Source: Pseudoalteromonas luteoviolacea S2607 (lineage in GTDB: Bacteria > Pseudomonadota > Gammaproteobacteria > Enterobacterales > Alteromonadaceae). From it: a stretch of DNA of 64,000 bases. The translations under genes were made by a program, and so were the position numbers. The stretch lies in the NCBI RefSeq assembly GCF_001625575.1, contig NZ_AUXV01000020.1:86706-150705 (forward strand). The letters are read 5' to 3'. Every line of letters begins with the position of its first letter. The stretch's first letter is position 1. Positions 9,601 through 16,643 of this stretch are shown here, in pieces. The notes beneath the pieces are model-generated. The model was given only the letters and a program-made list of their open reading frames with translations. It had not been told where the DNA came from and ran no database searches.

Positions 9601-10349
9601 TCAGATTTAAGTGCATTTTGCTGTACATTGAGTTGCTCAAGTTGTGCTTGCTTATCAGTGAGCTCCTCATCACTCAGCAGTTCAATATCACCTATTTTCT
9701 GCTTAAACCTGTCTAGCGCATCCAATTTACCCTTGTGCGCGTCATAAATTGCTTTGCCAACAAGGCTAAATTGTTCTGTACCCGTTAAACACTCTAATAG
9801 TTGCGCCCGTTCATCCGCATTCGCTTTTAAAAAAGCTGCGAAATCATGCTGGGCCAATAAAACAGCACGCGTAAATTGTTCAAAATTAAGCCCCAACAAT
9901 TGCTGCAAAAGTTGTTTTGCTTTAGATTTCTGCGCTAAAACCTGCTCGTCATGTGATCTAAGCACTAGATGTTCAGCGTCTTTTATCCTGCCATCAACTT
10001 TGTTTCGCGCTCTGGCAACTTGCCAACGAGCGACGTAGTGCTCACCATCTTGTCCAATAAAACCAACTTCGGCAAAACCAGATACGGTGCCGCGGCGCAA
10101 TAAGTGGCGCGGATCATTGAGTTTAATGTCATCACCATTAAACTCCACTTTATTTTTAGAGTCAGATTTTAGCCTTGCCGTTTTGCCATAAAATGCCAAG
10201 CATATTGCATCCAGCATGGTACTTTTACCTGCGCCTGTCTCTCCGGTTATGGCAAATAACCCAGTATCTTTTAGAGGCGCAGTGGTAAAATCAATTTCGG
10301 CTTGGGGCAAAGAAGCCAAGTTCTGGATTTTGATGGTTAGTATTTTCAT
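6696..10349 (-). CDS. sbcC: Nuclease subunit SbcC (SMC-like ATPase)
   Basis: The 1217-residue protein has the Rad50/SbcC plan. An N-terminal Walker A (GETGAGKSTMLDA, about residues 35-47) is followed by two long glutamine-rich coiled-coil arms around a zinc hook with CVVC (about residue 590). The C-terminus carries the ABC signature LSGGESFLVSLALALGLA, the Walker B FIDEGFGTLD and a conserved His in GVISHV. With SbcD it forms the nuclease that cleaves hairpins, cruciforms and protein-blocked ends. Its start codon overlaps the sbcD stop by one base (TAATG), so the two are translationally coupled. Many inverted repeats occur elsewhere in the window, but no link is implied. Confidence 0.96.
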   Translation of the reverse strand: MKILTIKIQNLASLPQAEIDFTTAPLKDTGLFAITGETGAGKSTMLDAICLAFYGKTARLKSDSKNKVEFNGDDIKLNDPRHLLRRGTVSGFAEVGFIGQDGEHYVARWQVARARNKVDGRIKDAEHLVLRSHDEQVLAQKSKAKQLLQQLLGLNFEQFTRAVLLAQHDFAAFLKANADERAQLLECLTGTEQFSLVGKAIYDAHKGKLDALDRFKQKIGDIELLSDEELTDKQAQLEQLNVQQNALKSELKTTELQLAWYITKHKLQQQHDELATEVSATEAELSKQQSEFKRAKLALVVQQIADNREQKSQTEQVLQRNQEAIQALCQIDLQPQIASQEQKLTSANAAVSSAQEALVKHGPDVLRVRELDSICAEHFALAEQHRSQLTQLQNSEKNHVAEHQALNLQVSSLTTQHDETKAQLSEQPALLELTAHWQEINEVLQQYLGAFDEKSAIVGAQQSIDSQLKAAQAALQTAEPRCKDLARSLEQSQIELTQIQRELAELDYEQLQFQKSQVQKAQQAIVQQSQLDNELLQLQTQIDSLRHQQHSANAQRKDAEHQDELTRQQLLITQDNLHQVKLRASDNISALRAQLEHGKECVVCGATEHPYHVDHIDTHWQQLINDFESQYQAAEKARAQTQTRYHEVVSHLEQINGQLQASLQQNAQIVQKQQANKALLHELPSIFADASKHELQLLEIEELLSRYSELSKAQQQKFQAQQALQQQLNTANATLSQHQAQVQEYTQLLTSKAQRSEELDRLSQSLRTRITEVYPEPQWLSQFELAPHNATETLANAVQSQQQKISQLNELGRHITEIQPKLHAKEQLLEQVKQQVVDVSILLSQQVTLCDETKSKRAELLPLEQSADQWQQQLQAYEAAAQSRLQTQKDRLQQLLKEQDEHAIKLKHLTAQCQEYQTVLDDNHTRFLTWLEGASAQHNELNEVLVYELLSLQKSHWQPLIEQAQLLESKLVEKRSQLQHVDKNMAEHCAIESPEQSQDALNEYLESLSLQQETLNGQIITLSVSLQTHHDNVEKIRAHQDELLRMQSDYENWHLLNRLLGDATGKTMRNLAQTQTLKILLHYANHHLSSLSRRYRLTVIGQSLEIAIVDRDMADEQRSVNTLSGGESFLVSLALALGLASLSSNQVQINSLFIDEGFGTLDPETLSVALDALDALQSQGRKVGVISHVAQMTERVATQVQIKKQAGGYSTVLTHAS

Positions 10350-11566
10350 TATTTATCATGCTCGCTCAACGAAACCAAAACCTCTTCGAGGCACTTTTTC
10401 AGTGCGTTTGAGGGGACTCCTTGTGGGTCGACGTGCTCTTTGTACGCCAACTCTAATAACGTTGTTGGTGCAAGCTCAGAGACCTTTCCCAGATCTTCGA
10501 AGATGACTTCATCATCATGCTGTGCCTGCTGAGTCACCCGCTCAATACCACAAAAATGTACGGGTTTATTTTCTAATGCCTGTTCTATTTTGTGACGGAA
10601 TTGGCTGTCAGTTTCACTGGCATTTAAACGCAGACGTAAATACGGTTTTGGCACATTGTCACAAGAGGGTAATTCGAGCGCGTTTATCGCTTCACAAAGC
10701 TCCACGAGGGTCGCTCCTCCTTTTTCAGGAAGCAAAATAACCTCTTTGTACCTTGGTACATAACGGGCTGACACAGCCTTGACTTGAGACTTTTCAAATT
10801 CGACAAGCACAACTTGATGCTTATAATTCCGTTCAGCAAAAGACATCGGCATAGGTGTACCGCTGTAACGAATACAGTCATTATTCGCAACTTTTTGAGC
10901 TTTATGTAAGTGCCCTAACGCGACATAATCAGGTAAATCACCAAACACATCTGCATGGATTGAATCAAATCCACCAATCGTAATATTGCGCTCTGAATCA
11001 CCTGAAATATCCCCTCCTTTAGCGTGTAGGTGTCCCATGGCAATTGTGGGAACATCTCTATCGACAATTGACGCATAAGCATCTTCATACGCTTGCCTTA
11101 CTGCATGCGCGTAACTGCTTTCATCGTTATCTAAGTGTGTAATATCTGCACTGCGTAAAAATGGCATCGCCACAACATTCACTTTGCCTACGGGCATGGC
11201 CAAAGTCTTAACGACATTTTGTGGATTGTGTTTATCAAATCGTCCAACAACGTGTGTGTCGAACTGTTGTAAGAGAGGTTTGGCTGTTTCAATGCGATTC
11301 GCTGAATCGTGATTACCGGCAATTATGACAATGTGTAAAGCCGGCAAGAGGCTTTTTGCTTGTTTGATAAAAGCGTAAAGTTGCTGCTCAGAGGCGGCTG
11401 GAGGCGTTGCTGTATGGTATATATCACCACTGACTATAAGCAGATCAGCTTCAATTTGCACAAGCTCTTGGCAAAGCCAATCTAAAAATGCTTGATGCTC
11501 TGTATAGCGACTGTGTTCATAAAATTGTTGACCGAGATGCCAGTCAGACGTGTGTACAACCTTCAT
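10349..11566 (-). CDS. sbcD: Nuclease subunit SbcD
   Basis: The 405-residue product is a Mre11-type calcineurin-like phosphoesterase. The metal-binding motifs are in order: HTSDWHLGQ (residues 5-13), SGDIYH, AGNHDS and, further on, AMGHLHAKGG and LGHLHKAQ. It is the catalytic partner of SbcC, encoded immediately downstream with a one-base overlap. The ribosome-binding site lies inside a perfect hairpin (see 11569-11595), which could restrain its translation. Confidence 0.96.
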   Translation of the reverse strand: MKVVHTSDWHLGQQFYEHSRYTEHQAFLDWLCQELVQIEADLLIVSGDIYHTATPPAASEQQLYAFIKQAKSLLPALHIVIIAGNHDSANRIETAKPLLQQFDTHVVGRFDKHNPQNVVKTLAMPVGKVNVVAMPFLRSADITHLDNDESSYAHAVRQAYEDAYASIVDRDVPTIAMGHLHAKGGDISGDSERNITIGGFDSIHADVFGDLPDYVALGHLHKAQKVANNDCIRYSGTPMPMSFAERNYKHQVVLVEFEKSQVKAVSARYVPRYKEVILLPEKGGATLVELCEAINALELPSCDNVPKPYLRLRLNASETDSQFRHKIEQALENKPVHFCGIERVTQQAQHDDEVIFEDLGKVSELAPTTLLELAYKEHVDPQGVPSNALKKCLEEVLVSLSEHDK

Positions 11567-11568
11567 GC

Positions 11569-11595
11569 AGCGTTCCTTTCCTATTTAGGAACGCT
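11569..11595 (-). promoter_or_regulatory. Hairpin that contains the sbcD ribosome-binding site
   Basis: On the minus strand AGCGTTCCT pairs perfectly with AGGAACGCT across a 9-nt loop. The 3' arm holds the AGGA Shine-Dalgarno sequence and ends two bases before the sbcD ATG. When folded in mRNA it would hide the ribosome-binding site, which suggests translational control or a protein operator. The role is inferred. Confidence 0.55.
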
Positions 11596-11621
11596 AATAT
11601 AACATTGCTTGGGGCTATTTA

Positions 11622-11858
11622 TTAATAGCTCAAGCGCCACCACATGAAAATTATTACAGGTAAGGCAAGCAACAGAAGCATAGGTGCACGATAAAGCTTG
11701 CTTTGCTTTGCTTCTAAACGCTTAATTGCTGAGCGCTCATTGCACGCTGCAACTTTATCAACATAACAGTAACCGTTTTCAAGGTACTCTTTACAATTTT
11801 GTTCGTCAGCAGGTATTGCAACCAGCTTCTCTTGTTTTTTTAGTATGTAAAAGTCCAT
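11622..11858 (-). CDS. Small hypothetical protein with one C-terminal membrane segment
   Basis: Starting at the ATG at 11858 (GGTG about 6 nt upstream) the product is 78 residues. The N-terminal part is polar with three cysteines (NCKEYLENGYCYVDKVAAC), followed by a basic stretch and one hydrophobic helix (MLLLLALPVIIFMWW) at the C-terminus, so it may be tail-anchored. A GTG four codons earlier is the alternative start. It lies 55 bp upstream of sbcD on the same strand. No family recognised. Confidence 0.6.
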   Translation of the reverse strand: MDFYILKKQEKLVAIPADEQNCKEYLENGYCYVDKVAACNERSAIKRLEAKQSKLYRAPMLLLLALPVIIFMWWRLSY

Positions 11859-12359
11859 ACTGCTCACCACATTTCTTTTCGATAAACGGGTATAAATAAA
11901 TGAGCAAAACTAACGCCAGTTTTACCCAAAATGAGAAAGAGCGCGATTTTAATGATAATTCCAACCAAATATCAACAGTCTTATTGTGGTTTTTGAATTT
12001 TTTTTCAAAATAGAGACAATAAATTTGAAAAATGCACAACTGGCATACCCGTCAAATTGCTAATTTATCATCACTTTGGTCAGTTTTAAGACTAGCTACG
12101 ACTTACTGAATCACTTCTGAACCGCTTTTAACGTTGTACAAATTTTTACCAACTACCAATAGCCAACTGAATTTATTACGTAAAATAACAGCAAAAGATA
12201 AACATTAAATTGTAGGCGCCACTAAAAAGGTCAAAAAGTCGACAGTTTTACTTCCCTATTCAATAAAAAAGCACAATAATCCTTCTCCATAATAATTAAA
12301 ATAAAGTAGACTATAGGTAAGTGAGTAAACACTATCAAATCCTGAGAAGGAGTTATTTT
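11859..12359. other. Intergenic stretch with no recognised feature
   Basis: About 500 bp of AT-rich sequence between two divergent genes. It holds the promoters of both. One minus-strand frame (11806-12039) overlaps the small gene and lacks a ribosome-binding site, so I do not call it. TTTTTACCAACTACC near 12135 resembles one half of the 18-bp motif but lacks the GATC half. Confidence 0.5.
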
Positions 12360-12857
12360 ATGCGAACTTGGCTTTTCGCCGGGCTCAGCTTGATGTTGGC
12401 TTTTGCAGCACAAGCGCACAAATTAAAAGCATCTATTGCAACAGCAAATATATTTCCCGAGCAGGGAAATATCCAAATTGAGTATCGCTTTCATTTGCAT
12501 GATCTTGAACATGCCTTAGTACACCTGTTCAATGACCGCAAAAATGTATATCAAAACAAAAAGGTTCAGCAAGCATTCGCTGATTATGTCTATACACACA
12601 CATCCCTTAGGCGGTTAAATGGCCAAGCTCTGGCTTTATCAGCTGCGACGGTAAAAATAGATGCTAAATACCTATGGGTATATCAAGAAGCACAGTTTGC
12701 AAAAGGCACCCCATTAAAAGGGCTACAAATGCGCCATGGGGCACTGAGAGATATTTGGCCAGACCAAATTAACCTTGTGAACTTTAGAGGCATTGGCAAA
12801 GTCAAAACGATGCATTTTGACAAGGATGATAATTGGTTGACGGTCGAGTTTGATTGA
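12360..12857 (+). CDS. Periplasmic protein of the DUF6702 type
   Basis: The 165-residue product has a clear signal peptide (MRTWLFAGLSLMLAFAAQAH) and then HKLKASIATANIFPEQGNIQIEYRF, a pattern typical of DUF6702 proteins, which have the sequence H-x-(hydrophobic)-S and EI-x-Y-N/E early in the mature part. The function of that family is not known. The start at 12360 has AAGGAG 7 nt upstream; the frame opens 13 codons earlier at a GTG without a site. It converges on the metallophosphoesterase gene, with a shared terminator between them. Confidence 0.7.
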   Translation: MRTWLFAGLSLMLAFAAQAHKLKASIATANIFPEQGNIQIEYRFHLHDLEHALVHLFNDRKNVYQNKKVQQAFADYVYTHTSLRRLNGQALALSAATVKIDAKYLWVYQEAQFAKGTPLKGLQMRHGALRDIWPDQINLVNFRGIGKVKTMHFDKDDNWLTVEFD

Positions 12858-12881
12858 ACCCTGATTGATAACCTTACGCTA

Positions 12882-12904
12882 AAAAGGGGCATTGTGCCCC
12901 TTTT
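12882..12904. terminator. Bidirectional terminator between convergent genes
   Basis: AAAAGGGGCA (12882-12891) pairs with TGCCCCTTTT (12895-12904) around a 3-nt loop. The A-run and T-run on either side let it work on both strands. It separates the DUF6702-like gene from the metallophosphoesterase gene. Confidence 0.9.
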
Positions 12905-12910
12905 ATTCAA

Positions 12911-14350
12911 TTACTGACATACCTGCTCACCACGCGCTGAAAACTGTGAGTCGCAGCGTAAAAACGCCTCTCCTTGTTCATCAAAAAATCGGCCATACCA
13001 GCCTGAGTACCTATCTAATTCGAGCTCTAAAAAACCAAATTTTGCTTGCTCATTACCATTGGCTTCCAAGCCATCTACAATGGCTTCAAAATTGGTGTAA
13101 GGTAATTCTTCGCTGAGAGTAACTCCGCTATTGCCCACTACAATTTGTGGCGGGCGCTTGTACTGTTTATCAAAACTCAGGGATTGGTAAATATGCATGT
13201 GGCCAGATAGCAGCAGCGCCACCTGTTCAGGTAAGCGGCCTAACGGGGTGTTGGCTAAAGCGTGCTGCATCATGATATTTAAGGTATTATCGGTGGCCAC
13301 GTTATTCACTCCCCAAAGTGGCCTATGTGTCACGGTCCAAATTGGCTTATCCGGATGCTTACTTGCAAACTTTTGTAGCCCTTCATATTGGGCTTGATAT
13401 TGTGTTGTTAAACTATTGGAAAATCTATCATCACATGCATTCGCAGTGTCTTGCACCCAAATATTCAGTTTTTCTAGCTTCAGCATATAAGGTTCAATCA
13501 TGGCGATTGAAGATACCGCAGTCGTAGGTGGATTAGAAAAGCTGCCTTGTGCAGGACACGCCCGTTGAGCGATTCCACTTTCTATACTTGAACCGGGACC
13601 AAAAAAGTAGAACCAACCCAACCCTGCTCGACTGCACAGTTCATGATTCCCTCTTGCAAATACCCAAGGTGCCTTGGTTAAAATCGCATCGGCTGAGCTA
13701 AAAAAGTCAGCTCGCCACGCTTGCCATGTATCTGGTTTTGGGCTGCCTGTCGCATTTTGACTGTAGTAGGTTTCTTCTAAACCGCAGGTTTTGCCGCCAT
13801 AGCCACCATCTCCCGCATCATATGCGTAAACCCCTTTACTAATGCTGCCACTGGTTCCGCGATAATTATAATCCCCCATGTGTAACAAGAGGTCCACTTC
13901 TCGCTTAGCTCCTTCATCAATGAGTGTTTTAAACGGCTCAGCGGGCCCATTGCCATCACAGACATGTGCTTTGCAGCCCGAGTCACCATATACCTGAATA
14001 CGTTTTGGATTGAGGCTCATCGCATCAAATTTAAGCTGTGTACCACCAACAAGGTAAGATTGTCCTTCCGATACGCGTGCTTCACATACTGTAATCGGGA
14101 AGTTCGCGCCTGGATGCAAGCCACGAATACGCATCTTACTGCGCTTGCCTTGAGAGTCCTCAAGCTCTGGACAGAGCGCCGCTTGGTTTTGGATACCGGG
14201 TATTATGGCCCGAATATAAAGTAGGGTGTCACCTTGGTTGCTTGGCGCAAGCATCGCATAAGCCGTGATCACTTCGGCTTTTTTTAAAGGCTTTTGGCTG
14301 CTGCAACCGGCCAAAATAACTAACCCCAATATAATACTGACGAATCGCAT
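12911..14350 (-). CDS. Metallophosphoesterase lipoprotein (purple acid phosphatase-like)
   Basis: The 479-residue product starts with a lipoprotein signal (MRFVSIILGLVILAGCSS). The calcineurin-like metal-binding motifs follow in order: GDSGCK, LLHMGDYNYRG, FARGNHELC, TVTHRPLWG and LLSGHMHIYQS. It is likely an outer-membrane-anchored phosphoesterase; the substrate is not known. The start at 14350 has AGGA 8 nt upstream. The frame extends 41 codons further, overlapping rtcR, but that part has no signal sequence. Its coding region ends at the terminator at 12.9 kb. Confidence 0.85.
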   Translation of the reverse strand: MRFVSIILGLVILAGCSSQKPLKKAEVITAYAMLAPSNQGDTLLYIRAIIPGIQNQAALCPELEDSQGKRSKMRIRGLHPGANFPITVCEARVSEGQSYLVGGTQLKFDAMSLNPKRIQVYGDSGCKAHVCDGNGPAEPFKTLIDEGAKREVDLLLHMGDYNYRGTSGSISKGVYAYDAGDGGYGGKTCGLEETYYSQNATGSPKPDTWQAWRADFFSSADAILTKAPWVFARGNHELCSRAGLGWFYFFGPGSSIESGIAQRACPAQGSFSNPPTTAVSSIAMIEPYMLKLEKLNIWVQDTANACDDRFSNSLTTQYQAQYEGLQKFASKHPDKPIWTVTHRPLWGVNNVATDNTLNIMMQHALANTPLGRLPEQVALLLSGHMHIYQSLSFDKQYKRPPQIVVGNSGVTLSEELPYTNFEAIVDGLEANGNEQAKFGFLELELDRYSGWYGRFFDEQGEAFLRCDSQFSARGEQVCQ

Positions 14351-14445
14351 TGTCGTTTTCCTTCTAATCGCGTCACTAATTCCTTGTTTAGTGTAGTAAA
14401 ACTTGTGTAAAGGGGTATTACAAAAGCTTACTTGCACACAACGCA

Positions 14446-16062
14446 CTATTTTGCCGCTGCAATATCTCGCCACTTAATATCAAACTTAGCCAAGTACTTT
14501 TGTAACCGACTTGAGTCATTACTGGTGGCTTTATGAGTCCTGCTAACGTCAAACAATACGCGCCCAGCGGCAGCCATGCTTGGGCTTTGCAAACATACGG
14601 TGACTACATACTCTAATTGCTGACGATCAAACATATCAAGTTGAGAGATTTGCTCGTCGCTCATGATTAACGATAAGCAAGATCCATGCTGTAACGATTG
14701 ACTCGTCTGCCAATTACTTTCGAGCCGCGCGATTTCTTCTATTACATCTTCTTTACTGATCCGCGAAGAGTCGGCCAACGTGGCTAAACGGATCATCGAC
14801 GATCCGAGATCCCTAAAGTTACCCTGCCATGTGGCTTTTGCGCTGTGTGCAAATTCCAAATAAGCAGATCGCGCTTCTTTATTAAACCGTACTCTTCGAC
14901 CTTGTGATTCACTGTATTTGTCTAGTTCAAAATCTATGTTGGCGTCAATATCTTCGCGCCTATCTTTTAAAGCTGGTAGTTGATAGGTCCAGAGATTAAT
15001 ACGAGCAAGTAAATCTTCTCTGAATGTCCCCTCTAATACACACGCTTTTAAATCCCGATTGGTACCCGCAATGAGCTGGAATTCACTCGTCACCTCTTGA
15101 TCACTACCAACAGGATGAAATTGCTTGTTTTCAATTGCTCGCAACAACATCGCTTGCTCTTCGAGCCCAAGCTCACCAACTTCATCCAAAAACAAGAGCC
15201 CTTGGTCTGCCGCTTTTAAAAAACCATCTCGCGCCTGCTGGGCTCCGGTGAATGCGCCTTTGGTGTGGCCAAACAGAGCAGCCATTGCATTTTCGCCTTT
15301 GAGCGTTGCGCAATTAACAATCACAAGCTCACCTTGCAAGGTTTTACGTTGCTTTTTAAGCTGGAAAATCCGCGAAGCAAGCTGGCTTTTCCCCGCGCCC
15401 GTTGGGCCGGTTAGCAAAATAGGCGCGGTGGAACGTATGGCGACTTTTTCAATTTGGGCGATAAGGCGATTAAACGCAGTATTTTTTGTCTCTATACCAC
15501 CTTTTAGAAAGCTCTCACCTTGGCGGCGCTCTATATCAAAGCGCTCAGCCAATTGGTCGTACTTTGAAAGGTCTAAATCAATGGTCTGCACTCGCCCCAC
15601 AGACTTATTATCATTGTGCGGGTCGGGAGATGTTTGTATTAAACGCCCCGGAAATTGCCTGCTTTCCGTGAGCAAGTAGCTACATATTTGTGCTACATGG
15701 GTACCCGTGGTGATATGAAAAAGATATTCTTGGGCATCCAAATCAAACTCAAGCGTACGGCAAAAATCATACAATTTAGCGTATACCTCACCGAAATCCC
15801 AAGGGTCGTCAAAATTGACTTCAACCAAATGCACGGTTGTTTCAGGTGATACGGTTTCAATGTCAACGGCAACATTATTGGCTAAACGTGTACTTTGTTT
15901 GCCATGCAGCAGATATAAGCGATTTATGATCAAATCGTCTTGACTTACCAATGAAATATTTGGACGCCAGCGATGCCAACGGTCAACCCGCTTTCCAATG
16001 GAGTCCAATTGCGTACCAAGCAAGCTTACAGCCACAACTTCTTTCAAAATAAACCTATCCAT
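14446..16062 (-). CDS. rtcR: RtcR, sigma-54-dependent activator of the RNA-repair operon
   Basis: The N-terminal 180 residues form the CARF-like RtcR domain, which in characterised RtcR proteins senses RNA ends or tRNA fragments. The AAA+ domain (about 185-430) has Walker A GPTGAGKS, the sigma-54 contact loop GAFTGA and Walker B LLFLDEVGEL, so this is a bacterial enhancer-binding protein. A C-terminal helix-turn-helix (RVLFDVSRTHKATSNDSSRLQKYL) binds DNA. The length of 538 residues is usual for RtcR. It is divergent from the slipin-rtcBA operon, which it should activate from the sigma-54 promoter at about 16.2 kb. Its start codon lies within a 12-bp perfect inverted repeat. Confidence 0.96.
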   Translation of the reverse strand: MDRFILKEVVAVSLLGTQLDSIGKRVDRWHRWRPNISLVSQDDLIINRLYLLHGKQSTRLANNVAVDIETVSPETTVHLVEVNFDDPWDFGEVYAKLYDFCRTLEFDLDAQEYLFHITTGTHVAQICSYLLTESRQFPGRLIQTSPDPHNDNKSVGRVQTIDLDLSKYDQLAERFDIERRQGESFLKGGIETKNTAFNRLIAQIEKVAIRSTAPILLTGPTGAGKSQLASRIFQLKKQRKTLQGELVIVNCATLKGENAMAALFGHTKGAFTGAQQARDGFLKAADQGLLFLDEVGELGLEEQAMLLRAIENKQFHPVGSDQEVTSEFQLIAGTNRDLKACVLEGTFREDLLARINLWTYQLPALKDRREDIDANIDFELDKYSESQGRRVRFNKEARSAYLEFAHSAKATWQGNFRDLGSSMIRLATLADSSRISKEDVIEEIARLESNWQTSQSLQHGSCLSLIMSDEQISQLDMFDRQQLEYVVTVCLQSPSMAAAGRVLFDVSRTHKATSNDSSRLQKYLAKFDIKWRDIAAAK

Positions 16063-16103
16063 TTAGATATACCAATATCTAAATGGAATCATTTTTATGA
16101 TTC
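16059..16103. promoter_or_regulatory. Inverted repeats at the rtcR start: candidate RtcR binding sites
   Basis: A 12-bp perfect inverted repeat (CCATTTAGATAT, 16059-16070; ATATCTAAATGG, 16075-16086; loop ACCA) covers the rtcR start codon. A second one follows directly: GAATCAT (16086-16092) and ATGATTC (16097-16103). Both lie 100-140 bp upstream of the sigma-54 promoter, the normal distance for an enhancer site. RtcR as the ligand is an inference. The first repeat would also let RtcR limit its own synthesis. Confidence 0.55.
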
Positions 16104-16200
16104 AAGCGCAATAAGAAATATACACCGTGATTCAATAAAAATTGATTTTTCACATTAAAATCAAAGAATTAAAAATTAAATTCAACTTTTTTCAAACCTT

Positions 16201-16217
16201 TGGCATGTCAATTGAAA
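16201..16217 (+). promoter_or_regulatory. Probable sigma-54 promoter of the slipin-rtcBA operon
   Basis: TGGCATGTCAATTGAAA matches the -24/-12 consensus TGGCACG-N4-TTGCW, with GG at -24 and exact spacing. The -12 dinucleotide is GA instead of GC. The start of transcription would fall near 16227, so the whole tRNA-like region lies in the transcript. RtcR-type activators always work with sigma-54, which supports the call. Confidence 0.7.
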
Positions 16218-16293
16218 TACCAAGCTCGTAGTTTGATAGCGTGTTTCTAAATAACACCGCGGTGCGACTTACCCTGTAAGCACGTATTCCGAG

Positions 16294-16365
16294 ATCAACT
16301 ACCTCAGTAATAGGTACTGACAATGGCAACACTTTAAGTGTGGGGTTCGACTCCCCTTATTTGAT
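16294..16365 (+). ncRNA. tRNA-like element 1 in the rtc operon leader
   Basis: The element has a T-arm GGGG-TTCGACT-CCCC (342-345, 346-352, 353-356 in the 16-kb block). A D-arm-like hairpin TCAGTA-ATAGG-TACTGA lies at 304-320, an ACACT/AGTGT hairpin at 329-341 in the anticodon-arm position, and ATCAA (294-298) pairs with TTGAT (361-365) as an acceptor stem. The anticodon arm is not canonical and no CCA follows, so it is not an ordinary tRNA. A further perfect hairpin CTTAC-CCT-GTAAG lies just upstream (16268-16280). It overlaps the first bases of element 2 and would be part of the operon leader RNA. Confidence 0.55.
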
Positions 16366-16437
16366 AGATAGCTCAATGGTAGAGCCACGAAATTTGTAAT
16401 TCGTTTGTTGCGGGTTCGATTCCCGCTCTAATCACCA
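16362..16437 (+). ncRNA. tRNA-like element 2 with encoded CCA, resembling tRNA-Thr(UGU)
   Basis: The order of parts is that of a tRNA. Acceptor TGATAGA is followed by TA, the D-arm GCTC-AATGGTA-GAGC, the anticodon stem ACGAA/TTCGT with TTTGTAA in the loop (anticodon TGT), the variable part TTGTT, the T-arm GCGGG-TTCGATT-CCCGC and a final CCA (435-437 in the 16-kb block). Three things are wrong for a working tRNA: one extra A in the anticodon loop (8 nt), a bulged A in the 3' acceptor strand (TCTA-A-TCA) and no separate discriminator base. It is best read as a tRNA mimic or decayed tRNA lying in the leader of the RNA-repair operon. Confidence 0.7.
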
Positions 16438-16643
16438 TAAGTAAAAGATAGAAACATTATTAGTTTTTACATTTAACTGCGCTGAAAAGCGCTTAATTAT
16501 GTGAGTAGCCGCCACTAACACTAAGATGGGCTTCGCTGAATAAATTTCGTAAATGGCAAGCTGGATGCTCCCCATTTATGCACTTGTTTAGCCAACCCAG
16601 CGATAACTAGCTGGCCGCTACTACGCATCACAAGGAATACAAA
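16438..16643 (+). other. Rest of the rtc operon leader, with several small hairpins
   Basis: Between element 2 and the slipin start there is no coding sequence. GCGCT-GAAA-AGCGC (16479-16492) is a five-pair stem with a GNRA tetraloop. TAAATGG (16550-16556) pairs with CCATTTA (16572-16578), and CCAGC (16597-16601) with GCTGG (16610-16614). The stretch may be part of one structured RNA with the two tRNA-like elements. Confidence 0.5.

Noticed and set aside
9044..10038. Plus-strand frames of 85-94 residues within sbcC
   Set aside because: They are antisense to a clear sbcC gene, and their Ser/Cys-rich products are typical of opposite-strand coiled-coil codons.
11806..12039. 77-residue minus-strand frame
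   Set aside because: It overlaps a better-supported small gene in another frame and has no ribosome-binding site.
12120..12150. Motif half-site TTTTTACCAACTACC
   Set aside because: It lacks the GATC half, so it is not counted as a motif copy.
16362..16437. Functional tRNA-Thr gene
   Set aside because: The anticodon loop has an extra base, the acceptor stem has a bulge, and no discriminator base is left; I therefore call it tRNA-like.
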